Source of the DNA: Magicicada septendecula
Taxonomy: Eukaryota; Arthropoda; Insecta; Hemiptera; Cicadidae
Reading direction: 5' to 3'
Length of the DNA: 64,000 bases
Assembly: GCA_034769895.1 (NCBI GenBank)
Contig: CM068367.1
Location: forward strand, 708,010,885-708,074,884
Made by a program: the position numbers and the translations under genes. Under the pieces are notes generated by a model. The model was not told where the DNA came from, ran no database searches, and was given only the letters and a program-made list of their open reading frames with translations. Positions 11,501 to 22,068 of this stretch are shown in pieces. Position 1 is the first letter of the stretch; each line of letters starts with the position of its first letter.

Positions 11501-11695
11501 CAAATAGGTTAGACCATCCGTGTGGCTTTAAACGGAATTTAAACATTATTTTAATATAATTACTATAAACGGATAAACATAATAATAATTTTATAAATAT
11601 TTAAGATAACCCCGAATCGCGTTTTCTTATAAATTGACGCATACAACGCGGGGCCTTAACATTAAGTAACAACCCCTAATAAGAGTTTGCTTATA
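8515..11695 (+). repeat. Family A LTR1
   Basis: The right limit is set by LTR3, which stops at 25249 where B resumes, and by the primer-site-like motif that follows here at 11698. A TATA box at 9800 puts about 1.3 kb in U3 and leaves an unusually long R-U5 of about 1.8 kb. ACATC/GATGT inverted bases lie at the LTR start. The 3' end is not the usual CA, so the boundary may be off by a few bases. A 90-codon frame at 11287-11559 is probably fortuitous. Confidence 0.8.
9800..9807 (+). promoter_or_regulatory. TATA box of family A LTR1
   Basis: GAGGGGTATATAAAGAC is a canonical TATA context in the middle of the LTR. Transcription would begin about 25-30 bases on, near 9830. Identical boxes lie at 16577 and 23354. 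Confidence 0.7.
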
Positions 11696-11697
11696 AA

Positions 11698-11717
11698 TTG
11701 GCGCACCAACTAGTGTG
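11698..11717 (+). other. Primer-binding-site-like motif of family A
   Basis: TTGGCGCACCAACTAGTG begins three bases after the LTR end and 89 bases before the gag start. Starting TGG is usual for a tRNA 3'-end complement; I cannot name the tRNA. Related motifs lie inside the LTR tail at 11634-11653 and 10905-10920. Confidence 0.6.
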
Positions 11718-11786
11718 GCTTAAAAAATATTAAATAAATATATTTTTTATATTTTATATTAGCCCGGTAGACACGAAAAAATTAAC

Positions 11787-13505
11787 ATGCCGCACACCCA
11801 CCAATACGATACAAGATATAAGGACAGTAGGGTAGGAGAGATGCAACGGGATGTAGATACATACGAAGAGCAACCCACAGACGAGATGGGGGTTATTACA
11901 GTCAATAATATCGAAACTAGTACCGACGAAACACCTCACATAGAACCAGAGATAGCAGTGACTGTCGACAACCAACCCAGACGGCCTGAAGAACTCCCAC
12001 AACCAAACAAGCCGACTGAAGAGATGAGATGGGAAGCAATGATGAAGATAATGATGGAATTAAAGGAAGATAGTCGATCGTTAAAGGAAGACGGTAAGAA
12101 ATCCCATAAAAAACTGAATGACTCGATGAACAAAAATATGGAAGCATTGAAGGAAGATAATCGAACTTTAAGGGAAGAAGGTAAGAAATCCCGGGAAGAG
12201 AACCAAAGAAATATTGAATTAGTGAATAGGAATATAGAGTCAATAAGGGAGGACCATCGGGACTTAAATAGAAATCTGGAATCGCTTAGTAAAAATGTGG
12301 AATCGCTGAAGGAGGACCTAAATAAAAGGATAGACAATACTCATAAGTCTATGGACGCGCTGAACGGTAAAATCGACGATAACAGCCAGGCCATTAGAGA
12401 AGAATTGAACACCACCTTAATGAAAATTAGCAAAAAGATGGATGACATGAATAACCGGAAGTGGGGAGAAGAACGGAAGGTATCCGAAGACAAAAACATG
12501 GAACAAATGAGTCCAGAGCCGGAGAATAATGAAGAAGGAAAGGACGATGACAACTCAGAGATAGGAGAAGTATCAAATGATGAATCCATGGAAGAATTAA
12601 GTATACAATTCAAAGACACTGATAAACAAACTGCGGATAAAGAAGACTCGAAAGCATTGGTGCCTGAAGATACACACCACAGGAATGAAGAGAGTATTCA
12701 GCATAAAGAAGCCATCATTAAAAATGTAAAGGACAAGGTAATAAAGAAAACAGGAGAGAAAGAGACAAAGATAAAAAGAATAATACGCTCTAAGAAAACA
12801 AGGATTACAAAGGAAATATTAGAAATGACCAGGAGTGGATTGATTAACTTCATAGACAACCCAATTATTCGTCATAGAGCAAGGACCAATGGTAAGAAGT
12901 ATAAACAAGACTTCATAAAGATATTAAAAATAAATCACCATAAAACCGTGGGTAAAAAATTAAATGAGAATCCGATTAAATTAAATATACCACCAAATAA
13001 AATACACCAAACAAAATCAATCGATTCCTTAAAGAATAACCGATCATTAAACCATTTAATTAATGACCCAGATGACGGAACGATTAAAACAACGTTACAT
13101 GCCATTGACTATGTTATGACGGAGAAGGTCATAAACAATGAGGTATTTAAGGCGAATATTCCTAGAAGAAAGAAGCTTCACAGGGAGAAGGAAAATGATC
13201 AAGAACGACTGGACCAGCTTATTGAAAGGTACGCCCAAAGAATAAGGGAAATGCGGAAAAAGAGGGACCAAGCGATGGAAGAATCCAACCAGGAAATGAA
13301 CAAAGGTCAACCCGGATTAGAAGAAGGGCTAGATATCAATAATAGCCCAGGCCCAGAGTACAATGAACACAGGAATACCAAAGATGATGAGAGGAAGAAG
13401 GCAAGGAAACGGGGAGCCAACGACTATCTAGTAGCCGCCAAGTGGAAGAACCGCATGATAGGAATAGAGTGGAAGAGCACAAATAACCCCATGAATATGA
13501 ACTAA
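11787..13505 (+). CDS. Family A Gag-like coiled-coil protein, copy 1
   Basis: An intact 572-residue frame starting MPHTHQYDTRYKDSRVGEMQ, the first ATG after the primer-site motif. I recognise no named domain; a structural Gag-like role is inferred from its place as sole gene of an LTR element. Residues about 1-80 are acidic/polar. Residues about 85-225 form a coiled coil built of a degenerate repeat (MEALKEDNRTLREE, IESIREDHRDLNRN, VESLKEDLNKRIDN). An acidic linker (PEPENNEEGKDDDNSEIGE) follows. The C-terminal half is strongly basic, with KIKRIIRSKKTR, IPRRKKLHREKEN and RKKARKRG, and could bind RNA. I find no cysteine in the whole protein, so no zinc knuckle is possible. No pol frame follows. 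It could alternatively be an ORF1-like RNA chaperone. Confidence 0.8.
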   Translation: MPHTHQYDTRYKDSRVGEMQRDVDTYEEQPTDEMGVITVNNIETSTDETPHIEPEIAVTVDNQPRRPEELPQPNKPTEEMRWEAMMKIMMELKEDSRSLKEDGKKSHKKLNDSMNKNMEALKEDNRTLREEGKKSREENQRNIELVNRNIESIREDHRDLNRNLESLSKNVESLKEDLNKRIDNTHKSMDALNGKIDDNSQAIREELNTTLMKISKKMDDMNNRKWGEERKVSEDKNMEQMSPEPENNEEGKDDDNSEIGEVSNDESMEELSIQFKDTDKQTADKEDSKALVPEDTHHRNEESIQHKEAIIKNVKDKVIKKTGEKETKIKRIIRSKKTRITKEILEMTRSGLINFIDNPIIRHRARTNGKKYKQDFIKILKINHHKTVGKKLNENPIKLNIPPNKIHQTKSIDSLKNNRSLNHLINDPDDGTIKTTLHAIDYVMTEKVINNEVFKANIPRRKKLHREKENDQERLDQLIERYAQRIREMRKKRDQAMEESNQEMNKGQPGLEEGLDINNSPGPEYNEHRNTKDDERKKARKRGANDYLVAAKWKNRMIGIEWKSTNNPMNMN

Positions 13506-15291
13506 TAAAAAATTATTAATATTAAGGATGGATAATATGTAATAGTAAGCAACATTTCTCACCCAAACGTTTATGGTATAAAAGATACAATATATATATT
13601 TAAAAAAAAAACCACTACTATAAACAAACTCATTTGTTGTTAAACTACCAAAAATGTTGAAGGTAACTAATTAGCTATAACTAGTCAATCTGCCTTATCA
13701 AGTTACAAAAGTGTGTAGATTTAAGATGTAAGCCAAACCATTTGTTAATGATGAAAATTTACCAGATCTATTACCCCAAGGGATAGAAAATTATATAAGG
13801 TCAATCAAATGATTTAATAAGAAAATACAATTACTGTACTATACCTAGAGAAAAATATGTATCCAGATGAATATTCTATATGACCTAATGTTTATAAAAT
13901 GATTATTGTATACCTCTCATAAAACTCAAATGTTAAATTAAAATCGTCCAGAATAAAGGTTCACCCAACTAACCTTTGAAGGAGTAGAGAGGCAGTATAA
14001 CAAAGTGTGTAAAATAAAAAGAAGGACATTATTATGGAATGTAAGGAAAGAAAAAATAATATTTGTGAAACAAACCATGAAAACCCCAAGAATGTCTATG
14101 AAATTAGATATTAGTATATTGTCAAATGAAATTGTAATTACAGCATAGTATATAGTGTATAAAATCATCCAGAATAAGTGAAAACCACCATCACTTGAAG
14201 GAGTAGAGAAGAAAAATAACAAAGAGTGTTAATTGTAAGAATGACTATTGTTATAATGAAATGAAAGGAAAGAAAAATGGTTGTCAATTATCAACTATTA
14301 TACATCACCAGAATATGTCAGAGAACATCAAAAAAAAAAAAAAAAAAAAGAAAAAACCATTTAGTATACAAACAATGTAAGCCTGATAATTCAGGAGGAA
14401 TATAACTCGTTAAGAAAGATTTAATGAACCATGGTGAAAACAGAAATATATTGTAAACTCTAGATAGAACAAACCAAATGCATAAGTACTATAAGCATCA
14501 AAACAAGTGTATAATCTTAAGAATATTTAAATGAACCAAAACAAATTGTTCACTAGTACATAAGTAACAATATAGCTGATAAAAGCATAGCTAAAAAACA
14601 TCAAGTCTAAAAGAAGTAATTACCTGTAAGAAAGAAAGTATGTTAGCAAGTATAAAGATAGAAATGTGATCTAAATGAAAACCTCTGATACCTTGTATAT
14701 TATAGTGAATATATTATATTATTGAATATGAATGATATGTGATATTTTTTTGAGTTGTGATAGTGCAACTATTGCCAGGTGCAATGTTTATTTTTTACTC
14801 AGACAGAGAAGAGTAATGCCTCTGAATCTGAGAATGTGTAGTGAGGAACGGCAGAGGATGTTAGCCATAGTGAGCCACCCTGATTCCAAAACCTCTACTA
14901 CAGTTAGGGAATTATATTGTTTTATTATATCAAGGAATATTATGAAAGAATCTGTGAGGTATAAATTATAATAACCATCAAAATGATCACGAATGCAAAG
15001 ATATGTGATGAGAAAGTAGAATGTGAATAAAACAGGGAATAGTTAACTTGAGAAACAAGATCAATTATAGTTAAATGACTTAGAGAGTAAGCAGCTTGAA
15101 AATACTAGTAAATTAAGAATTGTACCATTGTATAAAAAGCCAACCTAGAGTAATACACCAATAATATGTTTAATAAATCAAAGAATACAAGAGAAAATTT
15201 TTTTTATTGAAGTATACTAAGAAACTGACATGAATTGATAATTTTACAAAATATAAATTTTTCAAATGATCAATTTTAAAGAGGGTGTATA
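13506..15291 (+). other. Family A 3' region with paired hairpin repeats and polypurine tract
   Basis: No convincing gene in 1.8 kb. Two diverged copies of a block of about 220 bp start near 13941 and 14161. Each holds CCAGAATA, a hairpin with a nine-base loop, then GAAGGAGTAGAG. The first stem is AAAGGTT/AACCTTT (13955-13977); the second is AAGTGA/TCACTT (14176-14196). A poly(A) run lies at 14331-14349. The polypurine tract AAAGAGGG at 15278-15285 precedes the next LTR. Confidence 0.75.
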
Positions 15292-18200
15292 TGTAACATC
15301 ACAAGATGTCACCTAACCTAAGTGTATGTTATCAGATTTCATAAAAACAGAATAACCATGTAAATAGGTATAGAATAGTCGAAATAAACAAGAAAGAAGA
15401 AACCAAGAGGGAAGAATAAAGCAGAAGTGCCATGTGAAACAGTAACCCAATAGCTGTTTGACACTACAACTAGACTGAGACTAAAACGAACTAATGGACA
15501 GAATAAATTTAAATTCGACTGTCAATTCAGTAAATGGTTGATGTAAACCGAATGTCATTTATAAACAAAAAATAAACTAATGAGCAGTTAAATACTGTGA
15601 AAGCAAAATCAGCATTTTGCTGATAATAGATGTGACAATGAACAGTAGATAATGAATGCCAAAACCAATGTTAACAATGGCTATATAGTAGGAACTAAGA
15701 TGTATTTCAGCATCAAATATACTTGTTAGAAAAGAGAACTATTTATAAAAGAGAATCTTATACAAATAAGATGTCTCCATAATTTACCGAATTGAGAACC
15801 AATAGGCATTATTAAGGCCAAATTTCAATGTAGACGATATGCCTTAGCAAACTTAGACCAAACATTAGTCAGTAAAATAACTATCGATGATTATCACAAG
15901 TGTAAACTAAAATGCACAGAACTATGGTTATGCATTGACATAACAAAAAATGTTATTAAAACAATAGGTTTAATCATAATTTTAATTGTAAATAGTAACT
16001 TAAAACAAACTAACGGGAAACGAAATGTCATAGTCAGTAGGATCATTTATTACAATGTATAGAATTAAGGTGTACAAGTAAAGTTCAGCAAAAAAAAGTC
16101 AGTACAGCATTAATGGTGTTCGCGCATAAACATTTGATTAATAAAATGTTATGTGGATACAAGCAAGGTTAACCAAAAGTGTAAAATCGGCGATTCATAA
16201 AGAGCAGACGACAGTAAGAATAATGTACCCGAACGTTGATTTTATAACAATGTCGGTTAGAGTGAAAGTAATTCGAGAATGAGTGATATCAAATTGAAGG
16301 AAAAAGAACAATCTTTAATTTGATAGTAATAATGACCCAATCGCAACTGTATTTAGTGCGGGAGAGATGTTAGCATCATTCTAAAAATGTACATCGAGAA
16401 ACTGTTTATGAATAATAACACAAATGACAACTAGCTGCTACCGCAACATTTGACGGTTAGGAAAAGCCGTTATCAACTGTCAAAAAGTGACACGTCACGC
16501 CGACTCACCGGCGAAAGCCAATCAGAAAATTAGTTAGTAATCAACATTTTTACCTAAAGCCGATCCAAGAGAGGGGTATATAAAGACAAACCAGCGAATT
16601 TTGACGGAGACCTTTACGAACTAGCAAGCAGAACAGACGTACGCCCGTCACCGCCACGTTTTTTAATAACACTTAGCGTCAGTTACATTGTACATCGGAA
16701 CCAATAGTTTAACAACAAGAAATTTTACTTCAAGTTCATCCACAACCAACAACAGTGTTTAAGTGCAGTTTTATTTTAATTTTGTGCGGGAATGACGAAC
16801 AGAAAATAATTTATTGTCATTATTCACGATCCATTTTAATCAGAAGAGGATCGCATTATTCTGTTCTTGTGCGAATTAGTGCCGAAACCAAGTAATCATT
16901 ATAATCCGATTACTTAAGTGATAAGAAGTTTTAATTAGATAATTAAAACTCTGAAGGTAAAAGTGCAATTATTATTAATCTTGATCTGAGTGCAATAACT
17001 TGTATTTTTTGCAACCATAACCTGTACTGACGCAAAACACAAAAACAGTATTTAAGATTACACCACGTTTCGATTTATTATTCAAATTTGTTATTAGTAA
17101 GTAAGCTATATGTTAGTTGTAAGGGCTCTCAATTGATAAATATTGTCACTAAAAAAGCAAGCGTTGATGAAACGCACGATCTTTCAATAGATCGTTTTTT
17201 TTCAATTACTTGGCAAAAGTAACCTAAAACTTTGTTGATCAATTGTATTATTGGATATTGTGTAGGCATATTTGTTTTCTTTCGTGTCTCAAAGAATTCA
17301 CAACTGAGATTATAATAATTTTCATATTAAAAATAAATAGTATCTGGACTTAACCAGATTTATAATTCATGTTCTGAGCAAGCCGTATGAGGCATATAAA
17401 ATAAATAACTTTTAATTGTACAACTTTGTATGTTTACATTATGTGTATTTTTTGAATTCACTAGAAGGGTGCAAATAAACCCATTATTAACAGCATCACC
17501 TGATTTGATTTATTTTTTTTGAATAATTGAATATTTTCTTGTAATAAACTTAAACAACCTTCTGTTGTGTTTAACATATTGGAATAGCATTGCCAAAAAG
17601 TGGTACTCAACTATTTTAAATTTTCTTTTCATCTAGTAATTTTTATGTGTGGGTTTTACACGGGATTTTCCCTGAATAAATCCGTGTGGCGCCCACTAAG
17701 ATATAAACAAGGTAACATAACCTTGCAACCAAAGGGAGTTGATGATTGTAAGCTGAGTTGACAGTTTAGTGAACTTCAAGTAACCACAATCAGGTACGTA
17801 AAAGTATATGTTTGTTTATAATATTGTCCAGACTTTACGGGACTTGACATACTCAGACTACCTGCAATCAGAAGAAGTTTCTACTACCAGTTTCAACCAG
17901 ACGAGAACTATCATCAAGCAATCAACTGCTATACTTCATGTTTTAACTTAAGTTAATCTAGCATTTAAATATAATCAACTTCATTATTTATTTATTTAAT
18001 ACAAAGGAATTCTTTAAAAAACAAGTATAATTAAACCATTGTAAACACTGTGAGTAACTTTGAATGTTGTATGGTAAAATACTTTACTACATTAGTCACC
18101 TTCAAGTAGAAATAACCATTCTCAACATTGAGTTATCTAAAAAGAACACTTCACCCATAGATGAATTTTGTTTTAATGAGACTTTTAATATTTTAACCAC

Positions 18201-18472
18201 GAATTTAAATTTAAACAACAACAACTCTTTTATTTTACTTCAAGTTAATTGTAAACACACACGTTTTCATTTTATTACAAATAGGTTAGACCATCCGTGT
18301 GGCTTTAAACGGAATTTAAACATTATTTTAATATAATTACTATAAACGGATAAACATAATAATAATTTTATAAATATTTAAGATAACCCCGAATCGCGTT
18401 TTCTTATAAATTGACGCATACAACGCGGGGCCTTAACATTAAGTAACAACCCCTAATAAGAGTTTGCTTATA
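15292..18472 (+). repeat. Family A LTR2 (shared middle LTR)
   Basis: Serves as 3' LTR of the first internal region and 5' LTR of the second. TATA box at 16577-16584. Two adjacent hairpins at 17161-17194 (GCGTT/AACGC, then CGATCT/AGATCG) are followed by eight T. In LTR1 the second stem is broken. Confidence 0.85.
16577..16584 (+). promoter_or_regulatory. TATA box of family A LTR2
   Basis: Same GGTATATAAAG context as at 9800, offset by exactly 6,777 bases. It would drive the second gag copy. Confidence 0.7.
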
Positions 18473-18563
18473 AATTGGCGCACCAACTAGTGTGGCTTAA
18501 AAAATATTAAATAAATATATTTTTTATATTTTATATTAGCCCGGTAGACACGAAAAAATTAAC

Positions 18564-20282
18564 ATGCCGCACACCCACCAATACGATACAAGATATAAGG
18601 ACAGTAGGGTAGGAGAGATGCAACGGGATGTAGATACATACGAAGAGCAACCCACAGACGAGATGGGGGTTATTACAGTCAATAATATCGAAACTAGTAC
18701 CGACGAAACACCTCACATAGAACCAGAGATAGCAGTGACTGTCGACAACCAACCCAGACGGCCTGAAGAACTCCCACAACCAAACAAGCCGACTGAAGAG
18801 ATGAGATGGGAAGCAATGATGAAGATAATGATGGAATTAAAGGAAGATAGTCGATCGTTAAAGGAAGACGGTAAGAAATCCCATAAAAAACTGAATGACT
18901 CGATGAACAAAAATATGGAAGCATTGAAGGAAGATAATCGAACTTTAAGGGAAGAAGGTAAGAAATCCCGGGAAGAGAACCAAAGAAATATTGAATTAGT
19001 GAATAGGAATATAGAGTCAATAAGGGAGGACCATCGGGACTTAAATAGAAATCTGGAATCGCTTAGTAAAAATGTGGAATCGCTGAAGGAGGACCTAAAT
19101 AAAAGGATAGACAATACTCATAAGTCTATGGACGCGCTGAACGGTAAAATCGACGATAACAGCCAGGCCATTAGAGAAGAATTGAACACCACCTTAATGA
19201 AAATTAGCAAAAAGATGGATGACATGAATAACCGGAAGTGGGGAGAAGAACGGAAGGTATCCGAAGACAAAAACATGGAACAAATGAGTCCAGAGCCGGA
19301 GAATAATGAAGAAGGAAAGGACGATGACAACTCAGAGATAGGAGAAGTATCAAATGATGAATCCATGGAAGAATTAAGTATACAATTCAAAGACACTGAT
19401 AAACAAACTGCGGATAAAGAAGACTCGAAAGCATTGGTGCCTGAAGATACACACCACAGGAATGAAGAGAGTATTCAGCATAAAGAAGCCATCATTAAAA
19501 ATGTAAAGGACAAGGTAATAAAGAAAACAGGAGAGAAAGAGACAAAGATAAAAAGAATAATACGCTCTAAGAAAACAAGGATTACAAAGGAAATATTAGA
19601 AATGACCAGGAGTGGATTGATTAACTTCATAGACAACCCAATTATTCGTCATAGAGCAAGGACCAATGGTAAGAAGTATAAACAAGACTTCATAAAGATA
19701 TTAAAAATAAATCACCATAAAACCGTGGGTAAAAAATTAAATGAGAATCCGATTAAATTAAATATACCACCAAATAAAATACACCAAACAAAATCAATCG
19801 ATTCCTTAAAGAATAACCGATCATTAAACCATTTAATTAATGACCCAGATGACGGAACGATTAAAACAACGTTACATGCCATTGACTATGTTATGACAGA
19901 GAAGGTCATAAACAATGAGGTATTTAAGGCGAATATTCCTAGAAGAAAGAAGCTTCACAGGGAGAAGGAAAATGATCAAGAACGACTGGACCAGCTTATT
20001 GAAAGGTACGCCCAAAGAATAAGGGAAATGCGGAAAAAGAGGGACCAAGCGATGGAAGAATCCAACCAGGAAATGAACAAAGGTCAACCCGGATTAGAAG
20101 AAGGGCTAGATATCAATAATAGCCCAGGCCCAGAGTACAATGAACACAGGAATACCAAAGATGATGAGAGGAAGAAGGCAAGGAAACGGGGAGCCAACGA
20201 CTATCTAGTAGCCGCCAAGTGGAAGAACCGCATGATAGGAATAGAGTGGAAGAGCACAAATAACCCCATGAATATGAACTAA
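18564..20282 (+). CDS. Family A Gag-like coiled-coil protein, copy 2
   Basis: A second intact 572-residue frame, identical in protein sequence to the copy at 11787-13505. I find one silent base change within it (ACGGAG versus ACAGAG near 19899). The start lies 91 bases after the middle LTR. It has the same layout: acidic head, coiled coil with a repeated LKED/IRED motif, acidic linker, basic C-terminus, no cysteine. Both copies being open is best explained by very recent duplication; it is not evidence of selection. Expression would come from the TATA box at 16577. Confidence 0.8.
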   Translation: MPHTHQYDTRYKDSRVGEMQRDVDTYEEQPTDEMGVITVNNIETSTDETPHIEPEIAVTVDNQPRRPEELPQPNKPTEEMRWEAMMKIMMELKEDSRSLKEDGKKSHKKLNDSMNKNMEALKEDNRTLREEGKKSREENQRNIELVNRNIESIREDHRDLNRNLESLSKNVESLKEDLNKRIDNTHKSMDALNGKIDDNSQAIREELNTTLMKISKKMDDMNNRKWGEERKVSEDKNMEQMSPEPENNEEGKDDDNSEIGEVSNDESMEELSIQFKDTDKQTADKEDSKALVPEDTHHRNEESIQHKEAIIKNVKDKVIKKTGEKETKIKRIIRSKKTRITKEILEMTRSGLINFIDNPIIRHRARTNGKKYKQDFIKILKINHHKTVGKKLNENPIKLNIPPNKIHQTKSIDSLKNNRSLNHLINDPDDGTIKTTLHAIDYVMTEKVINNEVFKANIPRRKKLHREKENDQERLDQLIERYAQRIREMRKKRDQAMEESNQEMNKGQPGLEEGLDINNSPGPEYNEHRNTKDDERKKARKRGANDYLVAAKWKNRMIGIEWKSTNNPMNMN

Positions 20283-22068
20283 TAAAAAATTATTAATATT
20301 AAGGATGGATAATATGTAATAGTAAGCAACATTTCTCACCCAAACGTTTATGGTATAAAAGATACAATATATATATTTAAAAAAAAAACCACTACTATAA
20401 ACAAACTCATTTGTTGTTAAACTACCAAAAATGTTGAAGGTAACTAATTAGCTATAACTAGTCAATCTGCCTTATCAAGTTACAAAAGTGTGTAGATTTA
20501 AGATGTAAGCCAAACCATTTGTTAATGATGAAAATTTACCAGATCTATTACCCCAAGGGATAGAAAATTATATAAGGTCAATCAAATGATTTAATAAGAA
20601 AATACAATTACTGTACTATACCTAGAGAAAAATATGTATCCAGATGAATATTCTATATGACCTAATGTTTATAAAATGATTATTGTATACCTCTCATAAA
20701 ACTCAAATGTTAAATTAAAATCGTCCAGAATAAAGGTTCACCCAACTAACCTTTGAAGGAGTAGAGAGGCAGTATAACAAAGTGTGTAAAATAAAAAGAA
20801 GGACATTATTATGGAATGTAAGGAAAGAAAAAATAATATTTGTGAAACAAACCATGAAAACCCCAAGAATGTCTATGAAATTAGATATTAGTATATTGTC
20901 AAATGAAATTGTAATTACAGCATAGTATATAGTGTATAAAATCATCCAGAATAAGTGAAAACCACCATCACTTGAAGGAGTAGAGAAGAAAAATAACAAA
21001 GAGTGTTAATTGTAAGAATGACTATTGTTATAATGAAATGAAAGGAAAGAAAAATGTTTGTCAATTATCAACTATTATACATCACCAGAATATGTCAGAG
21101 AACATCAAAAAAAAAAAAAAAAAAAAGAAAAAACCATTTAGTATACAAACAATGTAAGCCTGATAATTCAGGAGGAATATAACTCGTTAAGAAAGATTTA
21201 ATGAACCATGGTGAAAACAGAAATATATTGTAAACTCTAGATAGAACAAACCAAATGCATAAGTACTATAAGCATCAAAACAAGTGTATAATCTTAAGAA
21301 TATTTAAATGAACCAAAACAAATTGTTCACTAGTACATAAGTAACAATATAGCTGATAAAAGCATAGCTAAAAAACATCAAGTCTAAAAGAAGTAATTAC
21401 CTGTAAGAAAGAAAGTATGTTAGCAAGTATAAAGATAGAAATGTGATCTAAATGAAAACCTTTGATACCTTGTATATTATAGTGAATATATTATATTATT
21501 GAATATGAATGATATGTGATATTTTTTTGAGTTGTGATAGTGCAACTATTGCCAGGTGCAATGTTTATTTTTTACTCAGACAGAGAAGAGTAATGCCTCT
21601 GAATCTGAGAATGTGTAGTGAGGAACGGCAGAGGATGTTAGCCATAGTGAGCCACCCTGATTCCAAAACCTCTACTACAGTTAGGGAATTATATTGTTTT
21701 ATTATATCAAGGAATATTATGAAAGAATCTGTGAGGTATAAATTATAATAACCATCAAAATGATCACGAATGCAAAGATATGTGATGAGAAAGTAGAATG
21801 TGAATAAAACAGGGAATAGTTAACTTGAGAAACAAGATCAATTATAGTTAAATGACTTAGAGAGTAAGCAGCTTGAAAATACTAGTAAATTAAGAATTGT
21901 ACCATTGTATAAAAAGCCAACCTAGAGTAATACACCAATAATATGTTTAATAAATCAAAGAATACAAGAGAAAATTTTTTTTATTGAAGTATACTAAGAA
22001 ACTGACATGAATTGATAATTTTACAAAATATAAATTTTTCAAATGATCAATTTTAAAGAGGGTGTATA
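20283..22068 (+). other. Family A 3' region, copy 2
   Basis: Repeats the layout of 13506-15291, with the two hairpin blocks near 20732 and 20953 and the polypurine tract at 22055-22062. It differs from copy 1 at only a few bases. No gene is supported. Confidence 0.75.

Noticed and set aside
11287-11559. 90-codon frame inside the family A LTR, open in all three LTRs
   Set aside because: The LTRs are nearly identical copies, so openness carries no weight. Composition is that of AT-rich non-coding DNA.
14732-14971. 79-codon frame in the family A 3' region
   Set aside because: No domain, no partner frame, and the two copies are too similar to test conservation.
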